This document shows, in pieces, positions 38,110-47,560 of a DNA stretch of 64,000 bases. Source of the DNA: Crocinitomicaceae bacterium (lineage in GTDB: Bacteria > Bacteroidota > Bacteroidia > Flavobacteriales_D > Crocinitomicaceae). The stretch spans positions 1-64,000 of the forward strand of contig JAKVAQ010000029.1 in assembly GCA_022447665.1 (NCBI GenBank). Direction: 5' to 3'. Each line of letters begins with the position of its first letter. Position 1 is the stretch's first letter. The notes beneath the pieces are model-generated. The model ran no database searches and was not told where the DNA came from. It was given only the letters and a program-made list of their open reading frames with translations. Both the position numbers and the translations under genes were made by a program.

Positions 38110-39207
38110 ATGAAAATTGCACATCTTACCAGTGTTCATGCTGCTGCTGATGTAAGGATATTTGTTAAAGAGTGTTCTAGCCTAGCAAGAGCAGGAAACG
38201 ATGTCTACTATGTTGTTCCTAACTCCGAATCTGGAGTAGTAAATGGGGTCCAAATTATTTCCTTTAAAACAGAAAGAAGAGGCAGAATTAAGAGGATGTG
38301 GAAGACTGTTAATGAAGTTTACGAAAAAGCTTTAGAATTGGATGCCGATGTTTACCATCTGCATGATCCAGAATTACTGAGAATTGGAACTAAACTCAAA
38401 AAGAAAGGTAAGCACGTAATTTACGATGCTCATGAAGACTTACCTAGGCAAATATTAGCGAAACAATACATTCCGAAAATCATTAGAAAAACTTTAAGTG
38501 TATTTGCTGAAAAAACCGAGAATAGAAAGGCTAAAAAACTGTCTGCAATTGTTGCCGCAACTCCTTTTATTAGAGAGCGTTTTAAAAAAGTAAATCCCAA
38601 TACAATTGATGTCAACAACTATCCTATTCTAGAAGAGTTAATACAAGAAATCGACTACCTTGATAAAACCGAAAACAACATTTGTTACGTAGGCGGGATT
38701 ACTGAGATTAGGGGGATTCTTGAACTGATAGAATCGACGAATGAAGCTCAATGTAAATTAATTCTTGCTGGAATTTTCTCACCTAAAGAGTTAGAAGAAA
38801 AAGCTAAATCCACCCCCGGTTGGAAGAATGTAGATTTTCTAGGAATGGTTGATAGAAAAGAGATATCCAACATTTACAAAAACTCAAAAGCCGGAATTGT
38901 TACACTCTACCCAACGATTAATTATCTAGATTCATTGCCAATTAAAATGTTCGAATATATGGTTGCCGGATTACCTGTGGTTGCTTCAAACTTTCCTTAC
39001 TGGATAGATATCGTTGAAAAAAACGAAGCGGGAATTTGTGTGGATCCAAAAAATCCTAATGAAATAGCTAAGGCTGTTAAACATATTTTTAATGACCCCT
39101 ACAAAGCAAAAGTCATGGGTGAAAAAGGGAAGAAATTGGTTCTTGAAAAATACAATTGGAAAAACGAGGAGTCAAAACTTCTTCAATTGTATGAATCATT
39201 AAAATAA
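38110..39207 (+). CDS. Glycosyltransferase family 4
   Basis: 365 residues with the GT-B fold. The N-terminal half has HLTSVHAAADVRIFVKE and YHLHDPELL. The C-terminal half carries the nucleotide-sugar site with GITEIRGILELIES, SLPIKMFEYMVAGLPVVAS and EAGICVDPKNP, typical of GT4 retaining enzymes. It should add one sugar to the lipid-linked repeat unit on the cytoplasmic face. TAGTTTTG at 38083-38090 is a likely -7 box. One base is shared with the next gene. Confidence 0.9.
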   Translation: MKIAHLTSVHAAADVRIFVKECSSLARAGNDVYYVVPNSESGVVNGVQIISFKTERRGRIKRMWKTVNEVYEKALELDADVYHLHDPELLRIGTKLKKKGKHVIYDAHEDLPRQILAKQYIPKIIRKTLSVFAEKTENRKAKKLSAIVAATPFIRERFKKVNPNTIDVNNYPILEELIQEIDYLDKTENNICYVGGITEIRGILELIESTNEAQCKLILAGIFSPKELEEKAKSTPGWKNVDFLGMVDRKEISNIYKNSKAGIVTLYPTINYLDSLPIKMFEYMVAGLPVVASNFPYWIDIVEKNEAGICVDPKNPNEIAKAVKHIFNDPYKAKVMGEKGKKLVLEKYNWKNEESKLLQLYESLK

Positions 39208-40439
39208 TGCCTGATACAAATAAAAATAAACAACAACTGCTTTCTAACCTTTCGGTTTTTGCTTTTGCCGCGCTATTTATTCAATTACCATTTTATCAAC
39301 GATTTATTCCGATCACGATAGGTGTTTGGATATTGTTATCCATTCTAAACGCTGTAGTCAATAAGATTAGACCCCGCTTCAATCTATCTTTAGTATTGAG
39401 CATATTCCTTTACGGGTTAATTGCTTTGAGTGGCTTTTGGAGTGAAAATAAAACCGTATATCAATTCGATCTTGAGGTTAAAATGAGCTTGGCCATAATC
39501 CCTCTCATATTTGTCTTTACCAACTATAGCACTAAGCAAATCCGAACTCTGGTTTTTGCAGTTATTTTTGGATTGATCAGTTGTTATTTTTTTTTGACAG
39601 GAAAAGCAATTTTAAACACCCTCAAAACAGGTCAGGTTAGTAACATGTTCTATGTTAATCTTAGCACAATTCTGCACCCATCTTATCTCTCATACTATGC
39701 GAATTTGGGTTTACTGATCTTAATTCTTGATTATATTAAACCAACTCTCTCTCTTTTTCAAAAAAAATGGCCATATCTTATTCTTATTGGTTTACTTTTT
39801 ATTTTCTCAACTCTTCTACTTTCAAAAAATGGATTATTCACCTCAGGAGTATTGATTCTTATATTGATCTCCTATTGGCTAGTTAAAAAGAAGTTTATTG
39901 TAGTTTTTCTAATACTTGGGTCTATGGCAGGCACCTTTGTTTTAGCCTTTACCAGTTCGGAAATGGTAAAAAATAGATTCACCGAATTAGTCGCAGGTAT
40001 AGATCAAACAGAACACGATAGTAAAGAGATCTACTCAACAGGAATTCGAATAAAAGTATGGGAAATAGCCTATGAAGCTTCAATTAAAAACCCTTTTTTA
40101 GGTTATGGGGCTGGAGACACGAAAGATGTTTTAGTTGAGGAATACGATAAAGTTGGGTTTTCTGAAGCCTTGATAAGAAGACTAAATGCTCATAATCAAT
40201 TTTTACAAATAACCCTTTCGAATGGAATCATTGGACTCACGATACTAGCATCCATTCTTCTGACACCAATGTTCTCCTGGAAAAGGCTCAATTGGTTTGC
40301 TATTTCCTTTGGAATAACGACAGCAATATTCTTTACGACCGAATCTGTTCTTGAAACGCAAGCCGGTGTTCTAGGGTTCACACTTTTTCTATGTTTATTG
40401 AACCACGACACCTTCCGAAAATCAGACTCTATTTCTTGA
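39207..40439 (+). CDS. O-antigen ligase/polymerase family membrane protein
   Basis: 410 residues with about 11 membrane helices and a large loop (about 245-320) holding TGIRIKVWEIAYEASIKNPF and LGYGAGDTKD. This RxxxWxxA...NPxxGxGxG pattern with a later LNAHNQFLQ is the signature of the Wzy_C/WaaL family. It is either the ligase that attaches glycan to lipid A-core or a second polymerase. It overlaps the convergent MBL gene by 11 bases. Confidence 0.85.
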   Translation: MPDTNKNKQQLLSNLSVFAFAALFIQLPFYQRFIPITIGVWILLSILNAVVNKIRPRFNLSLVLSIFLYGLIALSGFWSENKTVYQFDLEVKMSLAIIPLIFVFTNYSTKQIRTLVFAVIFGLISCYFFLTGKAILNTLKTGQVSNMFYVNLSTILHPSYLSYYANLGLLILILDYIKPTLSLFQKKWPYLILIGLLFIFSTLLLSKNGLFTSGVLILILISYWLVKKKFIVVFLILGSMAGTFVLAFTSSEMVKNRFTELVAGIDQTEHDSKEIYSTGIRIKVWEIAYEASIKNPFLGYGAGDTKDVLVEEYDKVGFSEALIRRLNAHNQFLQITLSNGIIGLTILASILLTPMFSWKRLNWFAISFGITTAIFFTTESVLETQAGVLGFTLFLCLLNHDTFRKSDSIS

Positions 40440-41694
40440 GGCCAATTTTGCGAAATAACTTTTTTACCATTCTTTTCCACGTTGAGTCTTCATGGTTAAA
40501 AGAATCTGTAACAGAAACATAATAATTGAACAGTTTTAGATCTTTAGGTCCAACTGTTTGGAAGCGTGCGTTTACATTCGTTGTACTAAACCCCCAATCA
40601 AATTTCAAACAATAATTTAGTACTTCAGAAGTCATGATTAAATTTACATTCTCTTTTTTATCCTGAATTTCCCTCAAACCTCGACCAACGGAGAACTTTA
40701 CTGTTTTATTCAAATCAGGTAAATAAATTTTCACAGGATAAAAAGAGATCGCTATTCGTACAATTAGATCCTTCTTTATCTTATCTACCAATTTAGAGGC
40801 GTTCTCCGACATTTCTTCAAATGAAGCAGAGACAGTTCGTCTAGTGTTTTCTATAGAGATATTTGAATAATCTATCATATACTTCTCAATACTGGACGAA
40901 TTATCATGTGATTCTCCAACAATATTGACTTCACCAGGATATAAAACCAATGGTTTTATGTTTTGCTCAGATATAAATCTATCGACTCTATCAATAGTAT
41001 TGATAGCATCATTCATATAAAAATTCTCTTCATGCGAAAACCAAACGAAACTTGCGATAGGCATAAAAATACTTGGTTTAAACGTATCAATTTGCAACTG
41101 CATTTGATTGTATTTTCTTTGCACAGCAGCCTCACGTTGGTCTTTTTCATCTATGTTACCATATTTGCACGCATATCCGAATTGAGTCATCAAAACATCG
41201 ATCTGACCAACAATTTTACTCACCCGTGAAATCTTTTCAGGTGTGTTTAAGACACAATCATTGGTATTGAGATATGTGAACTCCTCTGTTTTCACATATA
41301 ACCAAGAATCATGACCAAATGGAGTATTGATAATGGAAAAATCTTTAGCCAACTCATATTCTTTATTTGGTTCTAACTCTATCACCTCCTTAAATCCTTG
41401 TTTTTCGCAATATTCAACAACTTTTCTATCATTCGTTTTATGATAAAGCACTGTGATATTCTTTTTTATCTCGGCCGGAATCTTTTTAATATTTGGTGGA
41501 AAAAAATGGTCCGGATGCTCGTGCGAAAACCATATATGCGTGATTCTTGAGAAATCTTCGAAAGTAAACTTTGTTGTAGCCAGTAAAGACCATCCTTCTT
41601 GGAATACACTTCCCTCAATCCATGGATCAGTAATTAAATTCACTTCTCCCTTAGAGAAGATTACTGAAGCGTGATTAACCATTTCTATTTTCAT
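40429..41694 (-). CDS. MBL-fold metallohydrolase of the polysaccharide locus
   Basis: 421 residues from the ATG at 41694. An upstream TTG (41718) would add eight residues but lies just after a TATCTTTA promoter-like box. The metallo-beta-lactamase fold is shown by ITHIWFSHEHPDHFF, the LITDPW strand and a later NTPFGHDSW. The C-terminal ~120 residues (SVGRGLREI, LIMTSEVLNYCLKFDWGF) look like an SCP2-type domain. The family includes hydrolases and the metal domain of CMP-sialic acid hydroxylase. The substrate here is unknown. It is transcribed against its glycan-gene neighbours. Confidence 0.75.
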   Translation of the reverse strand: MKIEMVNHASVIFSKGEVNLITDPWIEGSVFQEGWSLLATTKFTFEDFSRITHIWFSHEHPDHFFPPNIKKIPAEIKKNITVLYHKTNDRKVVEYCEKQGFKEVIELEPNKEYELAKDFSIINTPFGHDSWLYVKTEEFTYLNTNDCVLNTPEKISRVSKIVGQIDVLMTQFGYACKYGNIDEKDQREAAVQRKYNQMQLQIDTFKPSIFMPIASFVWFSHEENFYMNDAINTIDRVDRFISEQNIKPLVLYPGEVNIVGESHDNSSSIEKYMIDYSNISIENTRRTVSASFEEMSENASKLVDKIKKDLIVRIAISFYPVKIYLPDLNKTVKFSVGRGLREIQDKKENVNLIMTSEVLNYCLKFDWGFSTTNVNARFQTVGPKDLKLFNYYVSVTDSFNHEDSTWKRMVKKLFRKIGLKK

Positions 41695-41764
41695 ACTGCA
41701 AAAAAAGTAAAGATACAATTAACAGAAGTACCAATGATTCTCTTAATTCTACAAAGTAAATTGC

Positions 41765-41848
41765 GAAACTAAGGTTTCACAAGGAATTCAAAATGTGAAT
41801 TCACTATTTCTTTTTGAACAATATACTCTTATTAAAAAAGTTCAAAAA
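41765..41848. promoter_or_regulatory. Three inverted repeats between divergent genes
   Basis: GAAAC/GTTTC (41765-41778), GAATTC/GAATTC (41784-41802) and TTTTTGAAC/GTTCAAAAA (41811-41819 and 41840-41848) lie within 84 bases of the 229-base gap between the MBL gene and the PIG-L gene. Position and symmetry suggest operators or UTR hairpins. Confidence 0.35.
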
Positions 41849-41923
41849 TCACTGATAAATAAGGGATTTGAACGAACTTAAACGCATATTAATTCTCATC
41901 TTTGTTAACTTAATATTATTTGA

Positions 41924-42547
41924 ATGAAAAAAGTTCTTGTGTTAGCACCACATACCGATGATGGAGAGTTTGGTTGCGGAGGCACTATCAATAAACTGGT
42001 TGAGGAAGGAAATGAAGTATATTATGTGGCTTTTTCGGCTTGTGAACAGTCGGTACTTCCACAATTTCCCTCTGATATTCTAATCACTGAAGTCAAAGCA
42101 GCTACAAAAGTATTGGGTATTAAACCTGAGCACTTAATCCTTAAAGATTACGAAGTAAGAACCTTCAACTATAGACGACAAGACATACTTGATGACATCA
42201 TAAAGCTAAGAACAGAGATTCAACCAGATCTCGTTTTTATACCGGCTTTGACAGACATCCATCAAGACCATAAAACAGTTGCTGAAGAGGCATTGAGAGC
42301 ATTCAAATTCACCTCAATACTTTCTTACGAAATGCCTTGGAATAATATTTCGTTCCAGACTTCATGTTTTTACAAATTAAGCGATGATAATATTGATGTT
42401 AAAATTCAGGCATTAAAGAAATACGAATCACAGGCTCATCGCCCATACTCGAGCGAGCATTTCATTAAATCATTGGCAACGGTAAGAGGTGTGCAAATCA
42501 GCACTAAATACGCTGAAACATTCGAAGTTATTCGCTGGATAAACTAA
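41924..42547 (+). CDS. PIG-L family deacetylase
   Basis: 207 residues. Zinc-dependent de-N-acetylases of the PIG-L/MshB family carry a (H)xDDxE motif, here PHTDDGE at 9-15, and a late HxxH, here HQDH near residue 110; both are present. The likely role is removing an N-acetyl group from a nucleotide sugar or lipid-linked sugar. It starts the second plus-strand block of the locus and lies 1 base before an LpxD-like acyltransferase gene, suggesting deacetylation followed by re-acylation with another group. Confidence 0.88.
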   Translation: MKKVLVLAPHTDDGEFGCGGTINKLVEEGNEVYYVAFSACEQSVLPQFPSDILITEVKAATKVLGIKPEHLILKDYEVRTFNYRRQDILDDIIKLRTEIQPDLVFIPALTDIHQDHKTVAEEALRAFKFTSILSYEMPWNNISFQTSCFYKLSDDNIDVKIQALKKYESQAHRPYSSEHFIKSLATVRGVQISTKYAETFEVIRWIN

Positions 42548-42548
42548 A

Positions 42549-43457
42549 ATGGAAATCAATATCCAAGACATATTGAGTAAAATTGACTACGAAGCTTATC
42601 ACGGCGATAAGAACCTAGTAGTCAACGAAATTAAAAGTCTTAACCAAGAAATAAGTAAGCACTCTATTTTTTGGTGTTCTGATAAATACATCGAGTCAGC
42701 CCTGAGTCATACAGAAGGCTTAGTCATCGTATCTAAAAGTTCGGCTGAAGTGTTTTTAAGTAAAGATCGGCATCCAAATTTACTTGTAGTTCAAAACCCG
42801 AGATTGACTTTCCAAAAAGTATTGGCAGAGTTTTTTGCCCCTAAAATTGCCTATGGAGTCATTGCTAAGTCAGCTCATATCCATGAATCCTGTGAATACA
42901 ATGAAACGAATATTTATCTCGGAGAAAATGTTGTAATTGAAGAAGGCGTTACACTAGGAGACAATGTAGCCATTGACCACAACACAGTCATAAAATCTGG
43001 TACAATTATCCATAACAACGTTTTCATAGGTGCCAATAACACTATTGGTGGGGGAGGTTTTGGTTATGAAAAAGACGAAAATGGAGACAATGTTCTAATC
43101 CCTCATATTGGTTACGTTGAAATAAAAAATGGTGTTGAAATAGGAAACAATGTATGTATCGACCGCGGTGTTTTGGGCCCCACATTAATTCATGAAAATG
43201 TTAAAGTAGATAACCTTGTGCATATTGCTCACGGCGTTGAAATTGGCAAGAACTCACTAATCATTGCGAATAGCATGATTGCTGGTAGCGCTAAGATTGG
43301 GGAAAACGTTTGGGTATCGCCATCTTCCTCTATCATACAAAAAGCAGAGGTGGGCAATGATGCATTAGTAGGTATGGGAAGTGTGGTGTTGAAAAATGTA
43401 GATGAGAGTACCATAGTTGCTGGAGTTCCTGCAAAAAACATCAAGAATAAAAAATGA
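42549..43457 (+). CDS. LpxD-like hexapeptide-repeat acyltransferase
   Basis: 302 residues. Residues about 100-295 form a left-handed beta-helix of hexapeptide repeats (IYLGENVVIEEGVTLG, VEIGNNVCIDRG, HIAHGVEIGKN) with the GGGFGY and IAHG motifs characteristic of LpxD. The N-terminal ~95 residues resemble the LpxD uridine-binding domain. The location inside a polysaccharide block and the PIG-L neighbour favour acylation of an amino sugar of the glycan over lipid A synthesis. It overlaps the following gene by 4 bases. Confidence 0.82.
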   Translation: MEINIQDILSKIDYEAYHGDKNLVVNEIKSLNQEISKHSIFWCSDKYIESALSHTEGLVIVSKSSAEVFLSKDRHPNLLVVQNPRLTFQKVLAEFFAPKIAYGVIAKSAHIHESCEYNETNIYLGENVVIEEGVTLGDNVAIDHNTVIKSGTIIHNNVFIGANNTIGGGGFGYEKDENGDNVLIPHIGYVEIKNGVEIGNNVCIDRGVLGPTLIHENVKVDNLVHIAHGVEIGKNSLIIANSMIAGSAKIGENVWVSPSSSIIQKAEVGNDALVGMGSVVLKNVDESTIVAGVPAKNIKNKK

Positions 43458-44467
43458 TTTCTGTTGTAATTCCTTGCCGAAACGAGGAAAAACATATCGC
43501 AAATTGTGTTGATGCCATTTATCAAAGTAAATTCGATTCGCAAACAGAACTAGAAGTTCTCGTTGTTGATGGCTTAAGTGATGATGGTACACTAGAAGTA
43601 CTTAAAACCCTCTGCAAAAAATACCCTACCCTTCGTGTAATCAAAAATGAAAAACAGGTCGCACCCGTAGCTTTTAACCTAGGTATTCAAGAATCGCAAG
43701 GTGAGTTTGTACAAATTGTTGGAGCCCGTCAAATTATCTCTGAAAACTACTTAGAGGGAGCCAAGAGAACCTTGGTCGAGATGGAAGATGTTTGGTGTGT
43801 AGGTGGCGCTGTTGAAAATATTTACGAGAACGATGCAAGTTTGTTCATTGGACTCGCCATGGCTTCTCCTTTTGGAGTTGGCGGTTCAAATTTCCGAGCA
43901 CTAAAAAAATCTACCTACACTGATACTATAGGCACTCCAATGTATCGGAAATCTACCTTTGATAAGATTGGATTATTCGATGATTCTCTAGTCCGAAATC
44001 AAGATGATGAGTTAAACTATCGTCTTACCAAGGCAGGAGGAAAAATATATTTGAATGCGGATATCCTAATCAAATACTATGTTAGAGCCAGCTTTGGAAA
44101 ACTATTCCGCCAATATTTTCAATACGGCTATTGGAAAGTTTTTGTAGGTAAAAAGCATAAAGCATTCACAAATATTCGTCAACTAATACCCCTCATATTT
44201 GTGCTAGGACTAATTTTTGGCGCTGTTTTATCGTTAATTATCCCGAACTTCTGGTACCTCTACACTCTAGGATTGGCACTCTATACAATGGGAGCATTGA
44301 TGTTTGGAATGAAAGCAGCGAAGCAGGATGCAGGAAAAGGTTTCAACGTCGCTATTGTATTCCCCGTATTACATATTAGTTATGGCTGGGGCTATCTGAG
44401 AGGAATTATCGATTTCTTTATTCTTCAGAAAAACCCAAATGAAAAAAGTAAAGCTCTTACACGATAA
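43454..44467 (+). CDS. Glycosyltransferase family 2, membrane-associated
   Basis: 337 residues. GT-A domain with SVVIPCRNEEKHI at the N-terminus, VVDGLSDDGT, and the catalytic NQDDELNYRL segment. Two hydrophobic segments follow (about 245-285, with a further hydrophobic stretch near 300-325), typical of ExoA-like succinoglycan transferases. It adds a sugar to the lipid-linked intermediate. Confidence 0.88.
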   Translation: MISVVIPCRNEEKHIANCVDAIYQSKFDSQTELEVLVVDGLSDDGTLEVLKTLCKKYPTLRVIKNEKQVAPVAFNLGIQESQGEFVQIVGARQIISENYLEGAKRTLVEMEDVWCVGGAVENIYENDASLFIGLAMASPFGVGGSNFRALKKSTYTDTIGTPMYRKSTFDKIGLFDDSLVRNQDDELNYRLTKAGGKIYLNADILIKYYVRASFGKLFRQYFQYGYWKVFVGKKHKAFTNIRQLIPLIFVLGLIFGAVLSLIIPNFWYLYTLGLALYTMGALMFGMKAAKQDAGKGFNVAIVFPVLHISYGWGYLRGIIDFFILQKNPNEKSKALTR

Positions 44468-45529
44468 ATGATGAAAGTACTGACCATACTCGGGGCTCGA
44501 CCTCAATTCATAAAAGCAGCAGCTGTGAGCCGAGCTTTCGCTCAATACGATGAAATTGAAGAGGTGATTGTACACACAGGGCAACACTTTGATGCGAATA
44601 TGAGCGATGTGTTCTTTGAAGAGCTCAAAATTCCTAGACCTTCATACAATTTAGACATCAATAGCCTCAATCATGGCGCCATGACAGGTAGAATGCTTGA
44701 AGGAATTGAAGAAATCATTCTGAAGGAAAAGCCTGACTGGGTAATGGTTTATGGAGACACTAACTCAACCATTGCAGGAGCCTTGGCCGCAAAAAAACTT
44801 CACGTTAAAGTGGCACATGTAGAAGCCGGATTAAGAAGCTTCAATATGGCAATGCCGGAAGAAATAAATCGAATATTAACAGACCGTATTTCTGATATCT
44901 TATTTTGTCCTACCGATCCAGCTATTCGTAATTTGAATAAAGAAGGTTATGAAAACCTTGAGAATAAAATTGTGAAAAATGGAGATGTAATGCAGGATGC
45001 CGCAATATTCTATAGCGATATGAGTAAAGCACCTGATTTTTCAATTGCAGACAAGTTCATCTTAATGACGTTACATAGAGCTGAAAACACGGATAATCTA
45101 GAGCGATTAAAGAATATTGTTGAGGCAGCAAATGAAATTCACGAAGAAATTCCGGTTGTTTTGCTTACCCATCCTAGAACAAAGAAAATTCTGGAACGTG
45201 AAGGTATTGAACTTAATGTGCAGGCTGAAGATCCGGTTGGATATCTTGAAATGATTCACCTTCTAAAGAACTGCATTTTGGTAATGACGGATAGCGGTGG
45301 TTTACAAAAAGAAGCTTTCTTTTTTGCTAAAAATTGCGTTACTATGCGTGACGAAACTGAGTGGGTTGAGTTAGTAGAAAACGGATTTAACAAGCTGGGC
45401 GGAGCAGATATGGCTAAAATAACTGCTGCCGTTCATGAACTTTTAATGCGTGAAAACGATTTTAATATCGATCTTTATGGTCAAGGAAAAGCAAGCAAAA
45501 TAATTGCAGAAACATTAATAGCAGGATAA
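44468..45529 (+). CDS. UDP-HexNAc 2-epimerase, second copy, WbpI-like
   Basis: 353 residues with the non-hydrolysing epimerase motifs ILGARPQFIKAAAVSR, VHTGQHFD, YGDTNSTIAGA, HVEAGLRSFN, TLHRAENTD and TDSGGLQKEA. The GARPQFIK form and the Gln in SGGLQKE bring it closer to WbpI (UDP-diNAc-hexuronate epimerase) than to the first copy at 30637, which has GTRPNFIK. The neighbouring aminotransferase and acyltransferase are consistent with a diamino-sugar pathway. The dehydrogenase steps are not in this window. Confidence 0.85.
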   Translation: MMKVLTILGARPQFIKAAAVSRAFAQYDEIEEVIVHTGQHFDANMSDVFFEELKIPRPSYNLDINSLNHGAMTGRMLEGIEEIILKEKPDWVMVYGDTNSTIAGALAAKKLHVKVAHVEAGLRSFNMAMPEEINRILTDRISDILFCPTDPAIRNLNKEGYENLENKIVKNGDVMQDAAIFYSDMSKAPDFSIADKFILMTLHRAENTDNLERLKNIVEAANEIHEEIPVVLLTHPRTKKILEREGIELNVQAEDPVGYLEMIHLLKNCILVMTDSGGLQKEAFFFAKNCVTMRDETEWVELVENGFNKLGGADMAKITAAVHELLMRENDFNIDLYGQGKASKIIAETLIAG

Positions 45530-45539
45530 ATACATTGAC

Positions 45540-46751
45540 ATGATACCTTTTTCACCACCTAGAACTGACGAAAAAACTGTAGAAGCAGTAACAGAAGTTT
45601 TACTTTCTGGCTGGATAACGACTGGTCCAAAAACAAAACTATTTGAGCAAAAAATTACGGATTACATTGGATGTAGAAAAACAATCTGTTTCAATTCGGC
45701 TACAGCTGGAATGGAGTTAATATTGCGCTGGTTTGGCATTCAAGAAGGTGATGAAGTAATTGTACCTGCCTATACCTACTGTTCTACCGGTAATATTGTA
45801 TTGCATTGTGGCGCAACCCCAGTAATGGTGGATATCGATAAAAAAGATTTCAATATATCGGTGGAGGAAATTAAGAAACATATTACCCCACGAACAAAGG
45901 CTATAATTCCTGTAGATATTTCTGGATTCCCTTGTGACTATGATGAAATAATGGCCTTAGCACAAGATCCTGAGGTTGTGAAAATGTTTGCACCAAGAAC
46001 ACCTGAACAAGAGGCGTTAGGTAGAATATTAGTGATGTCTGACGCAGCGCACAGTATCGGAGCGATGTATAAGGGCAAAATGCAGGGAGCCAATACCGAT
46101 GTATCTGTTTTCTCATTCCATGCAGTTAAAAACCTCACTACTGGCGAAGGCGGTGGCGTTTGTATGAATTTCCCAGAGCAAATTGATTGTGATGAACTTT
46201 ATGCAATTCTCAACAGAAAATCATTGCACGGTCAGTCTAAAGATGCACTTGCTAAAACCCAAAAAGGAAATTGGCGCTATGACATTGTTGAACCTGGATA
46301 CAAGTGTAATATGATGGACCTTCAGGCTGCAATTGGCTTAGTTGAATTAGACAGATATGAGGATACTTTAGAGCGTAGATCTGAAATTTTTGAATTCTAC
46401 ACCGAAACTTTAAAAGATAAGCCTTGGGCAATAATCCCTCCTTCAGTAACGAACGAAAAAATCACTTCATACCACCTCTATTTATTAAGAATTGATGGTG
46501 CAACCGAAGACCAGCGAGATCAAATCATTCAAAAAATATTTGACCAAGATGTTTCAGTGAATGTTCACTTTATTCCGCTCCCAATGCATACAGCATACAA
46601 AGAGCGTGGCTATAAAATAGACGATTATCCTGAATCTTACGCGAAGTACTCAAACGTGATTACACTGCCGGTTTATTACAATCTCACTGACGATAATTTA
46701 AGAACAATTACCTCTGCTGTAATCAAGGCAGTTGAAGAAGTAATGGGATAA
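45540..46751 (+). CDS. DegT/DnrJ/EryC1 aminotransferase for amino-sugar synthesis
   Basis: 403 residues. PLP-dependent enzyme that aminates a keto-nucleotide sugar. The start IPFSPPRTDEKTVEAV and LSGWITTGP are typical. The PLP lysine is Lys197 in FSFHAVKNLTTGEGG, and the cofactor-ring Asp is in SDAAHSIG. A polar insertion at about 142-163 makes it slightly longer than many family members. It is one gene before the initiating transferase. Confidence 0.92.
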   Translation: MIPFSPPRTDEKTVEAVTEVLLSGWITTGPKTKLFEQKITDYIGCRKTICFNSATAGMELILRWFGIQEGDEVIVPAYTYCSTGNIVLHCGATPVMVDIDKKDFNISVEEIKKHITPRTKAIIPVDISGFPCDYDEIMALAQDPEVVKMFAPRTPEQEALGRILVMSDAAHSIGAMYKGKMQGANTDVSVFSFHAVKNLTTGEGGGVCMNFPEQIDCDELYAILNRKSLHGQSKDALAKTQKGNWRYDIVEPGYKCNMMDLQAAIGLVELDRYEDTLERRSEIFEFYTETLKDKPWAIIPPSVTNEKITSYHLYLLRIDGATEDQRDQIIQKIFDQDVSVNVHFIPLPMHTAYKERGYKIDDYPESYAKYSNVITLPVYYNLTDDNLRTITSAVIKAVEEVMG

Positions 46752-47348
46752 ATGTATCTCTTCGCTAAACGCATATTTGACATCCTCTCTTCACTTGTTG
46801 TGATTGCCTTATTTAGTTGGCTATTTGGATTACTCATTCTTATCATCACCTTAACAAGTAAAGGAGGACCTTTTTACGAGCAAATTCGCGTAGGAAAGAA
46901 TGGAAAAGAATTCAAACTATTGAAGTTTCGCAGTATGCGTGTGAATTCTGACAAAGAAGGGCAAATTACCATTGGAGCAGATAAACGCATTACCCCAATT
47001 GGAAAATTTATTCGCCGTTCTAAACTTGACGAACTTCCTCAACTCTTCAACATTCTACTTGGCGAAATGAGCGTGGTAGGCCCACGTCCAGAAGTACCTA
47101 AATATGTTGAGCTATACTCTCCTGAACAGCTAAAGGTGTTGGATGTAAAACCCGGTCTAACTGATCTTGCTTCACTCAAATACATAAAAGAACAAGAATT
47201 GCTAGGAAAAGCAGAAGACCCTCATAAAACTTACGTTGAAGAAATCATGCCGGCCAAACTCGCCTTGAATCTTGAATACATTTCTAAGCGTGGTTTTTGG
47301 TTCGACATTAAGCTGATTTTCCAGACTATTTTTGGAATATTCAAATAA
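46752..47348 (+). CDS. Initiating phosphoglycosyl transferase (monotopic, PglC-like)
   Basis: 198 residues. One reentrant N-terminal membrane segment (about 9-34), then the bacterial sugar transferase domain with GPFYEQIRVGKNGK, FKLLKFRSMR, SKLDELPQLFNILLGEMSVVGPRPEVP, given here only in parts by position 48-118. The small size without extra helices matches monotopic PglC-type enzymes, which load the first sugar phosphate onto undecaprenyl phosphate. It is the last gene of the polysaccharide block. Confidence 0.92.
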   Translation: MYLFAKRIFDILSSLVVIALFSWLFGLLILIITLTSKGGPFYEQIRVGKNGKEFKLLKFRSMRVNSDKEGQITIGADKRITPIGKFIRRSKLDELPQLFNILLGEMSVVGPRPEVPKYVELYSPEQLKVLDVKPGLTDLASLKYIKEQELLGKAEDPHKTYVEEIMPAKLALNLEYISKRGFWFDIKLIFQTIFGIFK

Positions 47349-47382
47349 ATTAGGGCATTGAACCTGCAACCTGCGGTGTATT

Positions 47383-47460
47383 GAGCCTGTCGAAATATCG
47401 AAATGCCGACTAATTAATTCAGAGATTTAATTGATATCTTCTCGACTCCGCTCGAAGTCC
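47383..47460. repeat. Dispersed palindromic repeat fragments
   Basis: GAGCCTGTCGAAA (from 47383) and TTCTCGACTCCGCTCGAAGTC (from 47439; 21 bases, imperfect palindrome around GACT/AGTC) resemble the GAGCGAAGTCGAAGGG-type motifs at 52605-52930. The 212-base gap before mutS holds nothing else that I can support. Confidence 0.4.
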
Positions 47461-47560
47461 AAATCTTTTTATTGAACTGTTAACAAAATGTGAGAAGAAG
47501 AATTGCTTCAAATTATGAAGCTCAGTGCTTTGCTCGTATTTTCGTGTAAAATATAAACCT

